A DNA stretch of 64,000 nt from CAZLFQ01 sp964625465 (GCA_964625465.1 CAZVFD010000005.1:5176-69175), one strand, 5' to 3'; shown: positions 1-8,393, numbered from the stretch's first letter. The notes: generated by a model not told the origin, from the letters alone. Made by a program: numbers and translations.

Positions 1-2
1 TT

Positions 3-299
3 GACTTGCTGTTAGTAATTGGTGCTGCCAACAGCTCTAATTCCAACAGGCTTAGGGATCTTGGAGAGGAGATAGGTATCAAATCTTACCTTATTAATGG
101 CGCACAGGATATTAAAGTGGAATGGATTTCAGGCATTTCAAAAGTTGGTATTACTGCAGGGGCGTCAGCACCAGAAATATTATTAGAAAAAGTAATTGAT
201 AGGCTTGCAGAGCTTGCTAATATTAAGGTAAGTACTATGGAAGGCGTTGAAGAAAACGTTAAATTTAAACTACCAGAAGAATTGGAGAATATTGCATAA
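3..299 (+). CDS. ispH: 4-hydroxy-3-methylbut-2-enyl diphosphate reductase, C-terminal end (5' truncated)
   Basis: This is the last step of the MEP isoprenoid pathway, in which an iron-sulfur enzyme reduces HMBPP to IPP and DMAPP. Only about 98 C-terminal residues are inside the window and the frame is open at the left edge. The SSNSNRL stretch is the conserved substrate-binding Ser/Asn motif of IspH, and TAGASAPE is the C-terminal Ser-containing motif. The family's cluster cysteines lie upstream of the window edge and cannot be checked. The stop codon overlaps the next start (TAATG), so the gene heads a coupled cluster with the GST-like gene and anmK. Confidence 0.93.
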   Translation, partial: DLLLVIGAANSSNSNRLRDLGEEIGIKSYLINGAQDIKVEWISGISKVGITAGASAPEILLEKVIDRLAELANIKVSTMEGVEENVKFKLPEELENIA

Positions 300-967
300 T
301 GCTTGAGGTTCATCATCATCCTCTTTGCCCTTTTTCTAGAAAACTTAGGATTGTACTCAATGAGAAGAAAATAGAGTTTGAGTTGTTTCCTGAGCCATTC
401 TGGATGCGTAGAAGGGAATTTTTAAAGATGAATCCAGCAGGAGAGACACCTGTCGTTATTAAAACTGGTGGCAAGGTTTTGGCTGGAAACAATGCTATTA
501 ATGAATATTTGGAAGAAACTTCAGAGCTTACAAAATTGATCTTTGGTTCTCCAGATCAACGCGCAGAAATCAGAAGAATTGCAGAATGGTTCGATAGCAA
601 ATTTTTTAATGAAGTGACCCGATATATTTTGCATGAAAAAATTATAAAGACTTTATCTAGAGTGGGCGCTCCAAATTCTGAAGCAATTCGCGCGGCTAAA
701 CAAAACATTCTTTACCACTTGGATTATATTGGATACCTTTGCGCTGAGAATAGGTATTTGGCTGGGGATCAGCCGTCTATGGCTGATTTTGCAGCTGCTG
801 CTCAGATTTCAGTATTAGACTTTGTCGGTGATGTACCTTGGTCACATAACTCCAAAGCAAAAGAATGGTATTCATTGATGAAATCGCGACCTAGCTTTAA
901 GCCAATTCTACTTGATAAAGTTGCGAATATGAATCCGCCAAGTCACTACCAAAACCCCGATTTTTAA
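299..967 (+). CDS. Glutathione S-transferase family protein
   Basis: This 222-residue protein has the two-domain GST layout. The N-terminal thioredoxin-like half contains a CPFS motif near residues 10-13 and a PAGETPVV cis-proline segment near 46-53. The C-terminal helical half contains the LAGDQPSMADFAAAAQ motif typical of GST C-domains. The start overlaps the ispH stop by one base and the stop overlaps the anmK start by one base, which implies translational coupling. The family covers detoxification, redox and stress proteins. The substrate cannot be told from sequence, and a stress-protein role is as likely as true conjugation. Confidence 0.85.
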   Translation: MLEVHHHPLCPFSRKLRIVLNEKKIEFELFPEPFWMRRREFLKMNPAGETPVVIKTGGKVLAGNNAINEYLEETSELTKLIFGSPDQRAEIRRIAEWFDSKFFNEVTRYILHEKIIKTLSRVGAPNSEAIRAAKQNILYHLDYIGYLCAENRYLAGDQPSMADFAAAAQISVLDFVGDVPWSHNSKAKEWYSLMKSRPSFKPILLDKVANMNPPSHYQNPDF

Positions 968-2037
968 TGAGTAAAATTTATAAAGTAATTGGTTTAATGA
1001 GTGGCACATCTTGCGATGGGATTGATGCGGCTTATTTGGAAACAGATGGCGATAACTTTGTAAAGTTAGGTGCTGGCGTTTATTTGCCGTATGACAAAAA
1101 CTTTTCTTTCGAACTTGTCGAGCTTACTAAGGGCAATTACACAAATCTTGTTGAGGTAGAGAAAGAGCTGACGCTACTGCATGGGAAAGCAGTTAAAGCT
1201 TTACTTCAGAAGTTAGGAAAAAAGTCTGAGGAAATTGACTATCTTGGTTTCCATGGCCAGACTATTGCCCATGATATTTCTAAAAAATACACCAAGCAAA
1301 TTGGTGATATTGGATTGCTTACGAAAACAACCGGCATTAAGACTGTTGGTGATTTTAGAACACAAGATGTAGCAGCAGGTGGGCAAGGCGCACCACTCGT
1401 TCCAATATTTTTAAAGGCGTTGGCTACAAAAAAACCAATGACATTTTTAAATATTGGTGGGGTGGCAAATATTACCTATGTTTCCGAAGACGATTTAATA
1501 GGCTTTGATACTGGCGCTGGGAATGCTCTTATCAATGATTATATACAAGCAAATTTTGATAAGACTTACGATGATAATGGGGAAATTGCTTCAGCAGGAA
1601 AAATTGATGCTGAGGTTTTAGAACAAGGTATGAAACATCCTTATTTTGCTCGGAAAATTCCTAAGTCTTTAGATAGGAATACTTTTTCAAGCTTCGCGTC
1701 AAACGTCTCAACCAAGTTGGAAAAAAATGATGCGGTAGCGACTCTTACAGAGTTTACAGTACAAGGTGTGAAAGTAGCTATGCAGATGTTACCAACACCT
1801 TCAGACACTTTAGTTGTCTCAGGTGGTGGCAGAAAAAATTCGCATATTATGAATCGGCTTAAACACGAGTGCGCAATCAATACTGTAGATATTGACTCTT
1901 TGGGGATCGATGGCGATATGCTAGAAGCCTATGCGTTTGGCTATTTAGCTGTGCGGTCTGCTCTAAATCTACCAATCTCATTTCCAACAACGACCAATGT
2001 TCCAACGCCTATGAGCGGCGGCAGGTCAGTGGGTTAG
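967..2037 (+). CDS. anmK: Anhydro-N-acetylmuramic acid kinase
   Basis: AnmK phosphorylates and hydrates 1,6-anhydro-MurNAc to MurNAc-6-phosphate in cytoplasmic peptidoglycan recycling. The 356-residue protein opens with the phosphate-binding motif MSGTSCDGID (residues 11-20). It also carries GFHGQT, LNIGGVANITY, FDTGAGNALIND and the C-terminal VSGGG motif, all characteristic of the family, and its length is normal. The start ATG overlaps the GST-like stop. It ends tail-to-tail with the next minus-strand gene with only two bases between them. Its presence implies that the cell makes and recycles peptidoglycan, in agreement with dacA, mreC, glmM and dapA elsewhere in the window. Confidence 0.95.
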   Translation: MSKIYKVIGLMSGTSCDGIDAAYLETDGDNFVKLGAGVYLPYDKNFSFELVELTKGNYTNLVEVEKELTLLHGKAVKALLQKLGKKSEEIDYLGFHGQTIAHDISKKYTKQIGDIGLLTKTTGIKTVGDFRTQDVAAGGQGAPLVPIFLKALATKKPMTFLNIGGVANITYVSEDDLIGFDTGAGNALINDYIQANFDKTYDDNGEIASAGKIDAEVLEQGMKHPYFARKIPKSLDRNTFSSFASNVSTKLEKNDAVATLTEFTVQGVKVAMQMLPTPSDTLVVSGGGRKNSHIMNRLKHECAINTVDIDSLGIDGDMLEAYAFGYLAVRSALNLPISFPTTTNVPTPMSGGRSVG

Positions 2038-2039
2038 TT

Positions 2040-2756
2040 TCACTTCACATATCTATTATAAAACCAATAGAAAAATAAGGCAGTAGCAGGAGGAATGAAC
2101 ATGGGTTGTAAAAGTTCTTCTGGATTCCAATTATAATAGGCTTGCCAGGTGTGAGGACTAAGAAAATAAACATAAATGGGTACAGAGATTATCCAAGTAA
2201 CCGCTATAAAAAAGACGTTTTTATGATTAACTACAATTGTTTTTATTACAGAGAAATTCTTAGAGATTAACCAATAAAGTAAGTAAATTAGATTAAGAGT
2301 TGCAATAGGTAATAACGAGATAATTAATGTCGTGAAAAAAATGTCTTCGCTTAAGTTTTTTTCCAAGAATAATGGAATACAAATAATAATGTTAATCCAA
2401 GTGGCACATAAGTAAAATTTTAATCCACGAATCTGAGGGAATCTGAAAAAAATATAGATAGTAGTGCAGCAAAATATAGCCAATATGACGGTTAATTTAT
2501 TGGAGTAGTTGGCTTGATACGGATGAATAGCTAATTCACGTCCTAGTGTACTAGATAATATTGATATAATAAAAAAATCAAATCTATTAAGCATATTAAT
2601 TTTTAAACCTTCAGTCTCAATTATAGTGGGATCAGGCATCTGATCTATTTGAGGTGTAATGGAATTTTCAACAGTCTTTCGCTCCGCATTGTTAGATTTA
2701 TGTTTAGAAGCAATTTCTTCCACTTCGAACGGGTTTTGCTCATTTTCTGGTGACAT
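2040..2756 (-). CDS. Unknown multi-pass membrane protein, divergent from the SIR2-like gene
   Basis: I do not recognise a family for this 238-residue protein. The first roughly 55 residues are polar and charged. After residue 85 there are about five hydrophobic segments (around 88-105, 113-130, 140-160, 180-198 and 215-235). This predicts an integral membrane protein with a cytoplasmic or disordered N-terminal tail. No catalytic motif is visible. It is transcribed divergently from the SIR2-like gene across an 88-base gap holding two palindromes, which makes a functional pairing possible. The region looks AT-richer than the flanking housekeeping genes. Confidence 0.7.
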   Translation of the reverse strand: MSPENEQNPFEVEEIASKHKSNNAERKTVENSITPQIDQMPDPTIIETEGLKINMLNRFDFFIISILSSTLGRELAIHPYQANYSNKLTVILAIFCCTTIYIFFRFPQIRGLKFYLCATWINIIICIPLFLEKNLSEDIFFTTLIISLLPIATLNLIYLLYWLISKNFSVIKTIVVNHKNVFFIAVTWIISVPIYVYFLSPHTWQAYYNWNPEELLQPMFIPPATALFFYWFYNRYVK

Positions 2757-2770
2757 AAATATTTTAAATG

Positions 2771-2809
2771 ATTAGACATCTAATTAATGTTAATGCTAAA
2801 AATTTAGCA
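2771..2809. promoter_or_regulatory. Two operator-like palindromes between divergent genes
   Basis: Two perfect inverted repeats lie in the 88-base divergent gap. ATTAGA-CA-TCTAAT occupies 2771-2784 and TGCTAAA-AA-TTTAGCA occupies 2794-2809. Their centres are 24 bases apart and both contain a CTAA core. The second overlaps the likely -35 element of the SIR2-like gene. A dimeric repressor binding both sites is a reasonable inference, but no regulator gene is seen beside them. Confidence 0.45.
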
Positions 2810-2832
2810 GATAAAGTGGTTATTGATAGATA
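2804..2832 (+). promoter_or_regulatory. Putative promoter of the SIR2-like gene
   Basis: TTAGCA (2804-2809) and TAGATA (2827-2832) are separated by 17 bases, ending 12 bases before the start codon. The -35 element is embedded in the right-hand palindrome, so a bound repressor would block it. The match to consensus is only moderate. Confidence 0.35.
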
Positions 2833-2844
2833 AGAATTATAAAA

Positions 2845-3891
2845 ATGAGTCAGTATAAATTAATTATTACAGGGGCTGGTGCCAGCGCGCATAACGGATT
2901 GCCATTAGGTAGTGAGTTGATTGATGCAATGGAATACACGGTTAATGAGTTGAAAACTCATAAAATTAAAGATGCAGTTCATTTAAAGCATGCTGAGCAA
3001 TTTATAGTGGACATCAAATTCTATAATCCAGTTAATATAGACTATTTTCTTTTTTTGCATCCTGCTAAGAGAGAGATAGGTCAAAGATGGATAGAGACAA
3101 CTATACTAAGAGGAATAAAGTCTGATGTTTTGTCAATGGGAGTAAGCTTTAGAAAATTCTGGAAGCCTAGAACTAAAGATAAAAATAATTTCTTTGACCC
3201 TAAAAATTGGGTTAAATTTTTTCTCCAAAATCAACTTGCATACTGTGAAAATTCTCAAGATGTAATAAGTGCCTTAAAAAGCTTGTTTTTAATAACTTTT
3301 AACTATGACGTAATGTTTGAGCTGGCGTTATACAAATATTTAAAAACTACCTTGTTTTACAACGATGATTTGAAAGAGTATGTTTTTAAAGATTTTTTTG
3401 TAAACAATATTGTGCATGTATATGGTAAAATATCTTGTGATTATGAAAATTTTGAGAATTTAGATAGTCGCCAAGTATGTGAATTTTTTGAAAATTGGAG
3501 CAGCTGTGATTCTAAAATATCAGTTATAGGAGTTGGCAAATCTATTTTACATTGTAAAGCTGTTGAAATGATTAAGAGTAGCGAAGACATATATTTCTTA
3601 GGGTATGGCTTCGATGAATTCAATAATAAAACTTTGGATCTTGGCAAGGTTTTGAGTGAAAAGAAAATCAACCAGAGAATTTATTATACAAACGTGGCTG
3701 ATGGGATCAAAATTAATGACACCATGAGTAGTTTTTTCGGTAACTCAGTAGATATGGTTGAGTCTTATAGAGGAGGTTCTACTTGTGGTGGTGGTACTCA
3801 CAATGCAACCATAACCAAGTCCACCAAGACAGTTTATGACGCACTTGAGCACGATTTTATTGTTCCAATTTTTAAGATAGATAAAAATTAA
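2845..3891 (+). CDS. SIR2-like domain protein, candidate NADase
   Basis: This 348-residue protein resembles the SIR2-like family, whose members include NAD-degrading anti-phage effectors. The nucleotide-binding GAGAS motif is at residues 10-14. Asn153 in TFNYD and His191 in VHVYGK correspond to the catalytic Asn and His of the fold. FLGYGFDEFN (251-260) matches the late FLGYSFxD-type motif. The last 50 residues contain a short Gly/Cys-rich stretch (GGSTCGGGT) of unknown role. There is no membrane segment and no fused partner domain. The AT-rich context, divergent unknown membrane gene and palindromic operator suggest an accessory, regulated gene. A defence role is inference; a deacylase or housekeeping function cannot be excluded. 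Confidence 0.72.
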   Translation: MSQYKLIITGAGASAHNGLPLGSELIDAMEYTVNELKTHKIKDAVHLKHAEQFIVDIKFYNPVNIDYFLFLHPAKREIGQRWIETTILRGIKSDVLSMGVSFRKFWKPRTKDKNNFFDPKNWVKFFLQNQLAYCENSQDVISALKSLFLITFNYDVMFELALYKYLKTTLFYNDDLKEYVFKDFFVNNIVHVYGKISCDYENFENLDSRQVCEFFENWSSCDSKISVIGVGKSILHCKAVEMIKSSEDIYFLGYGFDEFNNKTLDLGKVLSEKKINQRIYYTNVADGIKINDTMSSFFGNSVDMVESYRGGSTCGGGTHNATITKSTKTVYDALEHDFIVPIFKIDKN

Positions 3892-3919
3892 TAACAATAC
3901 ATACGAAATTATTGGTGGG

Positions 3920-4213
3920 TTAGATTATCCATTTGTCATCAAACACTACCCAAGCTTTTTTAGATATTACATAAAACACCATGTTCTTTTTCGGCAGAAA
4001 GGTTTCCCATTGATTATTGATGTAAAGTGCTAGTGAGTTATCTTTTTGAATATATAAATCGCCTTCCTCAGCCTTTATGGGCAAGGTATCAATGAAATCA
4101 ATTACGGCTCTGTTTATTAAGAAATCAATCTTATTAAACGAATCATTGATGGCAATTTCCTTCATCGATTGGTTTTGATGCAGCATTTGTAAATTATAGT
4201 TTGTGGTATGCAT
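3920..4213 (-). CDS. DUF2793-like small protein
   Basis: This 97-residue protein fits the DUF2793 pattern seen in alphaproteobacterial phage-tail-like proteins. An early Q..KEI.IN..F..ID segment is followed by EEGDLYIQ, a W-containing NNQWETFLPKK stretch and a terminal VVFDDKW. The start is well supported by an AGGAGG ribosome site seven bases upstream. The gene lies 60 bases downstream of the PleC-like kinase on the same strand and converges on the SIR2-like gene. No other phage or gene-transfer-agent genes are nearby, so it looks like an orphan or remnant. The family assignment is by eye. Confidence 0.6.
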   Translation of the reverse strand: MHTTNYNLQMLHQNQSMKEIAINDSFNKIDFLINRAVIDFIDTLPIKAEEGDLYIQKDNSLALYINNQWETFLPKKNMVFYVISKKAWVVFDDKWII

Positions 4214-4273
4214 ATATTCCTCCTAAAAAAAGGAATAATACCTCAACTTCTTAAGATGCGGAAGTCACAAAGT

Positions 4274-5788
4274 TTAAGTTGTTGTCAACGAATCGGTCGC
4301 TTCAATCTCGTTGCTCTGCATAGGGAAGGAAAGAGTAATTGACGTTCCTAGGCCAATTTCACTTTTGATATCAAACCTACCACGCATTAACTCAACCAGT
4401 TTTTTTGTAAGTGGCAAGCCTAGACCTGTACCATCATACCTACGGCTAAGTTTGTTATCAACTTGGCCGAAAGGAGCTAGAGCCCTTGCCAGATCCTGTG
4501 GCGCCATGCCAACACCAGTATCTTTTATTTCAATCATTACAGAGCTTGTGTCTAAGTCCTTCCACGCCCTAATAGCTACTGTGCCATTCTCTTGCGTAAA
4601 TTTTACAGCATTGGATAGTAGATTTAAAATTACTTGCTTTAATCGCTTAGAATCGGCAAGAAGAACTACGTGATCGCTAGGTAGATCATCGACTATCTTT
4701 ACTTTAGCTTCCTCAGCTCTTGGCAGTACCATTCTAATACTTATTTTGATCAATTTTGTAAGGTCAACTTGCTCAAAATCCACCTGCAATTTATTTTCTT
4801 CAGCCTTTGAAAAGTCCAAAATATCATTGATTAGACTTAATAAGTGAACACCTGAAGTATGGATGTCCCTAACAAATTCTTTATATTGTTCATTACCGAT
4901 AGGGCCCATTGATTCTGAATTAATTATTTCAGAGAAGCCGATGATTGCATTTAAAGGGGTTCGTAATTCGTGGCTTACGTTTGCTAAAAATTGTGATTTA
5001 GCGCGGCTTTCTGTTTCAGCGCTTGCTTTCGCAGCGGCCATTTCAATCCCAACTTCTTGCTGTTTTTCAATAACAACTTCCGCTTTTTGAGTAGATACTA
5101 AAACTGCCCCTGCCAACACTGCTAGAGACCCTATTATCATGAAAATGAGGGTAAATTGCATAGTATTAAGCTTTTCAATTGATGAAGTAACATCATAGCT
5201 TATTTCTAATACAGCGTTTGTCTTGGCAGCAATGTCCTTAGAATCCTCTCTAGGTGCGGTGACTATTACGGGTACAAAAGCTTTAATAATTGCTTTTTTA
5301 GTAGTCTGACCATTTTGAACGAAATTTGCGTTAGCGATGAACAGGTTGTTTTTCCTGCCAGCGTTTGCAAGTTTTATCGAGTCTACAATATCATCCTTGC
5401 TTACTGTACCATTTAAAAAAGAACTCATTGGTATGATTTGAGTCGTACTTGAACTATCAAACAAAACAAGCATTTCTGGGTTGTATAATACAACCTTTAA
5501 AACATTTTTAGATGTTAGATTTTCAGCACTTTCTTTTGTAAAAACGGAATAGTGAGAGATCAAAGGCCATTCTGATTGCGGCTTAGAATTTAAATAGTCG
5601 ATTACAGGATAGTATCTATTCCAAACGGATCTTATATACCCTTCTCCCAAGACTTGAGCCTGCTCTTCTACGCCAACTTTAACTATGTCTTGAACAAAGG
5701 TATGCTTGAAATATATCCCTATAAGTAGCGTGACAACTACCAGAACCGCGAATAATAATATTACTATATTTCGTAAACTAGAAAACAT
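4274..5788 (-). CDS. Membrane sensor histidine kinase, PleC-like
   Basis: The 504-residue kinase has a TM helix near residues 8-26, an extracytoplasmic sensor region (about 27-212) and a second TM (about 213-232). The HisKA domain has the H-box SHELRTPLN with phospho-acceptor His273. The HATPase domain has an N-box at Asn393 (NLLSNAVKFT), G1 at DTGVGM (423-428) and G2 at GTGLGLP. The H-box surroundings (SQFLANVSHELRTP, GFSEII) closely resemble the alphaproteobacterial PleC/DivJ group, which tunes the DivK-CckA-CtrA pathway. No receiver domain is fused. Its cognate regulator is not in the window. The PleC orthology is likely but not proven. Confidence 0.88.
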   Translation of the reverse strand: MFSSLRNIVILLFAVLVVVTLLIGIYFKHTFVQDIVKVGVEEQAQVLGEGYIRSVWNRYYPVIDYLNSKPQSEWPLISHYSVFTKESAENLTSKNVLKVVLYNPEMLVLFDSSSTTQIIPMSSFLNGTVSKDDIVDSIKLANAGRKNNLFIANANFVQNGQTTKKAIIKAFVPVIVTAPREDSKDIAAKTNAVLEISYDVTSSIEKLNTMQFTLIFMIIGSLAVLAGAVLVSTQKAEVVIEKQQEVGIEMAAAKASAETESRAKSQFLANVSHELRTPLNAIIGFSEIINSESMGPIGNEQYKEFVRDIHTSGVHLLSLINDILDFSKAEENKLQVDFEQVDLTKLIKISIRMVLPRAEEAKVKIVDDLPSDHVVLLADSKRLKQVILNLLSNAVKFTQENGTVAIRAWKDLDTSSVMIEIKDTGVGMAPQDLARALAPFGQVDNKLSRRYDGTGLGLPLTKKLVELMRGRFDIKSEIGLGTSITLSFPMQSNEIEATDSLTTT

Positions 5789-5881
5789 TTCCTTTTAATA
5801 CAAATTGTTTCCATACCGCAAGGTACTAATATATTGATAATGCAGTTCTTTTTAGAAGTTTTCAATAACTATTAAAGAAAT

Positions 5882-6397
5882 TTACTTAGGTGATATTAGC
5901 ATAAAAATCTGTTTGCCTTCTAGTTTGGGCTCAACTTCAATTTTTGCCATAGATTCTAAGTCTTGTTTAAACTTTGAAATTACAGCGAAACCAACCTCAT
6001 TGTGTGTTATCTCTCTACCTTTAAATACAAGTGTAAACCTAACCTTATCGCCATTCTCAATGAATTTTTTAGCGTTTCTAAGTTTTACTTGATAGTCACC
6101 ATCGGCAATTGTCGGCCTAACTTTGATTTCTTTTGTCTCTACTGTCTTCTGTTTTTTCTTAGCAGCTTGCGCTTTCTTTTGAACTTCATACTTAAACTTT
6201 CCGTAGTTCATTACCTTGCAAACTGGTGGTGTGGCATTAGGAGATATCTCAACTAAATCAAGTCCTCGTTCTTGTGCTAACTTTATGCCTTGTTGAGGTG
6301 TCATAACACCTAGCATATTGCCTTGGTCGTCAATTAAACGTATTTCTGGACAATTAATTTCCCTATTAAATCTAGGTGTGTCTTTAGATGCAGCTAT
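5882..6397 (-). CDS. infC: Translation initiation factor IF-3 (ATA start)
   Basis: IF-3 binds the 30S subunit, prevents 50S joining and proofreads the initiator codon. The protein shows the N-domain (RFNREI, GNMLGVM), the GLDLVEISPNATPPVCKVM signature, a lysine-rich linker (QKKAQAAKKKQK) and a C-domain. The first ATG (6314-6316) would remove the conserved N-terminal 27 residues. Reading upstream in frame, the family sequence continues to an ATA codon at 6395-6397 placed seven bases after AAGGAG. That gives 171 residues, the normal length. Non-AUG starts on infC are an established autoregulatory device. It follows thrS by about 22 bases in the classical thrS-infC order; rpmI and rplT do not follow. 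Confidence 0.95.
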   Translation of the reverse strand: MAASKDTPRFNREINCPEIRLIDDQGNMLGVMTPQQGIKLAQERGLDLVEISPNATPPVCKVMNYGKFKYEVQKKAQAAKKKQKTVETKEIKVRPTIADGDYQVKLRNAKKFIENGDKVRFTLVFKGREITHNEVGFAVISKFKQDLESMAKIEVEPKLEGKQIFMLISPK

Positions 6398-6410
6398 TGT
6401 AATACTCCTT
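6395..6410 (-). promoter_or_regulatory. Ribosome binding site and ATA start of infC
   Basis: On the minus strand AAGGAG (6405-6410) is followed by a seven-base spacer and ATA (6395-6397). An in-frame ATT two codons earlier sits only one base after the site and is too close. IF-3 rejects AUU/AUC/AUA starts, so this codon is expected to give negative feedback on IF-3 synthesis. Confidence 0.8.
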
Positions 6411-6419
6411 ATTAGTTAA

Positions 6420-8339
6420 TTAAATATGAGGTGTAACCTCAGTTTTTACTTTATTCACAAATTCGTGAAGATCAAGTATTTCTTGGTTTTCTGAGCCTAG
6501 TCTCCTTATGGAAACCTTACGCTCAGCACGTTCATTCTTACCGACTACAACAAAAATTGGTATCTTACGCAGAGAGTGCTTACGCACCTTGTAATTGATC
6601 TTTTCGCTATCTAAATCTAGTTCAGCGGGTATGCCATTTGCCTTTAAAAGCTCTTTAACTTCAATGGCATAATCATCAATATCGTTTGTGATACTTGCGA
6701 TTACAACAGGCGTTGGACAGAGCCAAATTGGCAGGTTGCCAGCATAGTGCTCTATCAAAATACCTATAAATCTTTCTAGAGACCCTAGAATTGCTCGGTG
6801 CAACATAACAGGATGTTTACGGAGGCCATCTTCATCTATATAATAAGCTCCTAATCGCTCAGGCAGAACGTAATCTAGTTGCAAGGTTCCACACTGCCAA
6901 GAACGGCCAATGGCATCAGTTAAATGAAACTCTAGCTTAGGAGAATAAAACGCTCCTTCGCCTGGATCCAGAGTATAGCTCAGTCCTGCTTTTATGACGG
7001 CATCTTGAAGAACCCGTTCAGCCTTGTCCCACATCTCATCACTGCCTGCCCTTTTCTCTGGACGTGTCGCAATGACAACCCTTATATTATCAAATCCAAG
7101 AGCTTTATAGACCTGCGTTACTAAGTTGCAAAAAAGCTCTGTCTCAGAAAAAATTTGTTCTTCGGTACAAAATATGTGCGCATCATCTATTGTTAGCTGA
7201 CGCACTCTCATCAAACCATGCATAGAACCTGATGTTTCATTACGATGACAACAACCAAATTCAGACATTCTCAAAGGCAAGTCACGATACGACTTTGTTG
7301 TCTGTTTAAAAATCTGCACATGTCCAGGGCAGTTCATTGGTTTAAGTGCAAAAGTTTTGTCGCTTTTTTCATCTTCATCAGGGATGACAAAGATTTTGTC
7401 GCGATAGTTTTCCCAGTGACCACTCTGCTCCCAAAAAACTTTCTCATAAACTTGCGGAGTTTTTACTTCAACATAATCAGCTTTATTAATTTTAGCTCTG
7501 ATGTAGTTCTCAAGATTACGATAAATTGTGTAACCATTAGGATGCCAAAAAACCATACCAGGCGCTTCATCTTGTAAGTGGAACAACTCTAGTTGTTTAC
7601 CTAATTTTCTATGATCACGTTTTTCAGCTTCTTCTAGTTGGTGCAGATATGCTTTTAACTGCTCTTCACTTGCCCAAGCGGTTCCATAAATTCTTTGTAG
7701 CATTGGCTTTGAGCTGTCACCACGCCAGTAAGCGCCAGCAACTTTCATTAACTTAAATGCTTTTACTTTGCCAGTTGATGGAGAGTGTGGGCCACGACAA
7801 AGGTCGGCAAACTCACCTTGGAAATATAAGCTAATTTCCTCAGTAGCAGGCAGGTCTTGGATAATTTCAACTTTATAGTTTTCACCTAAATTTTTAAAGT
7901 GAGCAACCGCCTCGTCACGAGACATTACCTTGCGTTCGATCTTGATGTTGCGAGCAACAATCTTTTTCATCTCAGATTCAATCTTCGCTAAATCATCAAC
8001 AGAAAATGGCTCAGCGCGTGCAAAGTCATAATAGAAACCATTCTCAATTGTAGGACCTATTGTCACTTGTGTTTCAGGGAATAAATTCTTTACTGCTTCA
8101 GCTAAAATATGCGCAGCATCATGGCGAATTATTTCTAGGCCATCTTGGCTGTCAGCGGTTATAACACTAACCGTACAATCACCCGATATCGTTGTTGAAA
8201 GATCTTTTAGCTCACCATTGATTTTTACAGCCAATGCTGCTTTTTCAAGGCTTTTGCTGATGCTTGCTGCAAATTCAAAGCCAGTTACTGGGCTCGGAAA
8301 GCTTTTTACCTTTCCATCTGGTAGAGTGATATTAATCAT
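6420..8339 (-). CDS. thrS: Threonine-tRNA ligase
   Basis: This is a class II aminoacyl-tRNA synthetase that charges tRNA-Thr. In order it has a TGS domain (MINITLPDGKV at the start), the HDAAHILAEA editing-domain HxxxH motif, class II motif 2 (RVRQLTIDDAHIF), the zinc-ligand Cys in MNCPGH, motif 3 (HRAILGSLERFIG) and a C-terminal anticodon-binding domain (PTPVVIASI). I chose the ATG at 8337-8339 because relatives begin MINI at this point. Upstream in-frame starts (ATG 8355-8357, GTG 8388-8390) add 6 or 17 residues. A TATAAT at 8393-8398 on this strand overlaps the plsC stop and would make the GTG leaderless, which argues against it. Confidence 0.96.
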   Translation of the reverse strand: MINITLPDGKVKSFPSPVTGFEFAASISKSLEKAALAVKINGELKDLSTTISGDCTVSVITADSQDGLEIIRHDAAHILAEAVKNLFPETQVTIGPTIENGFYYDFARAEPFSVDDLAKIESEMKKIVARNIKIERKVMSRDEAVAHFKNLGENYKVEIIQDLPATEEISLYFQGEFADLCRGPHSPSTGKVKAFKLMKVAGAYWRGDSSKPMLQRIYGTAWASEEQLKAYLHQLEEAEKRDHRKLGKQLELFHLQDEAPGMVFWHPNGYTIYRNLENYIRAKINKADYVEVKTPQVYEKVFWEQSGHWENYRDKIFVIPDEDEKSDKTFALKPMNCPGHVQIFKQTTKSYRDLPLRMSEFGCCHRNETSGSMHGLMRVRQLTIDDAHIFCTEEQIFSETELFCNLVTQVYKALGFDNIRVVIATRPEKRAGSDEMWDKAERVLQDAVIKAGLSYTLDPGEGAFYSPKLEFHLTDAIGRSWQCGTLQLDYVLPERLGAYYIDEDGLRKHPVMLHRAILGSLERFIGILIEHYAGNLPIWLCPTPVVIASITNDIDDYAIEVKELLKANGIPAELDLDSEKINYKVRKHSLRKIPIFVVVGKNERAERKVSIRRLGSENQEILDLHEFVNKVKTEVTPHI

Positions 8340-8393
8340 TTCTTTTGCCTGATGCATGTTTTGGTCTTTATTTATCTGCCTAATATACACGTA

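Noticed and set aside
4216..4236. Hairpin ATTCCT/AGGAAT covering the ribosome site of the DUF2793-like gene
   Set aside because: The stem is six bases and AT-rich, too weak to claim as a regulatory switch or terminator.
6314..6316. ATG as the start of infC
   Set aside because: It removes the conserved IF-3 N-terminus and lacks a ribosome site; the ATA at 6395-6397 with AAGGAG fits much better.
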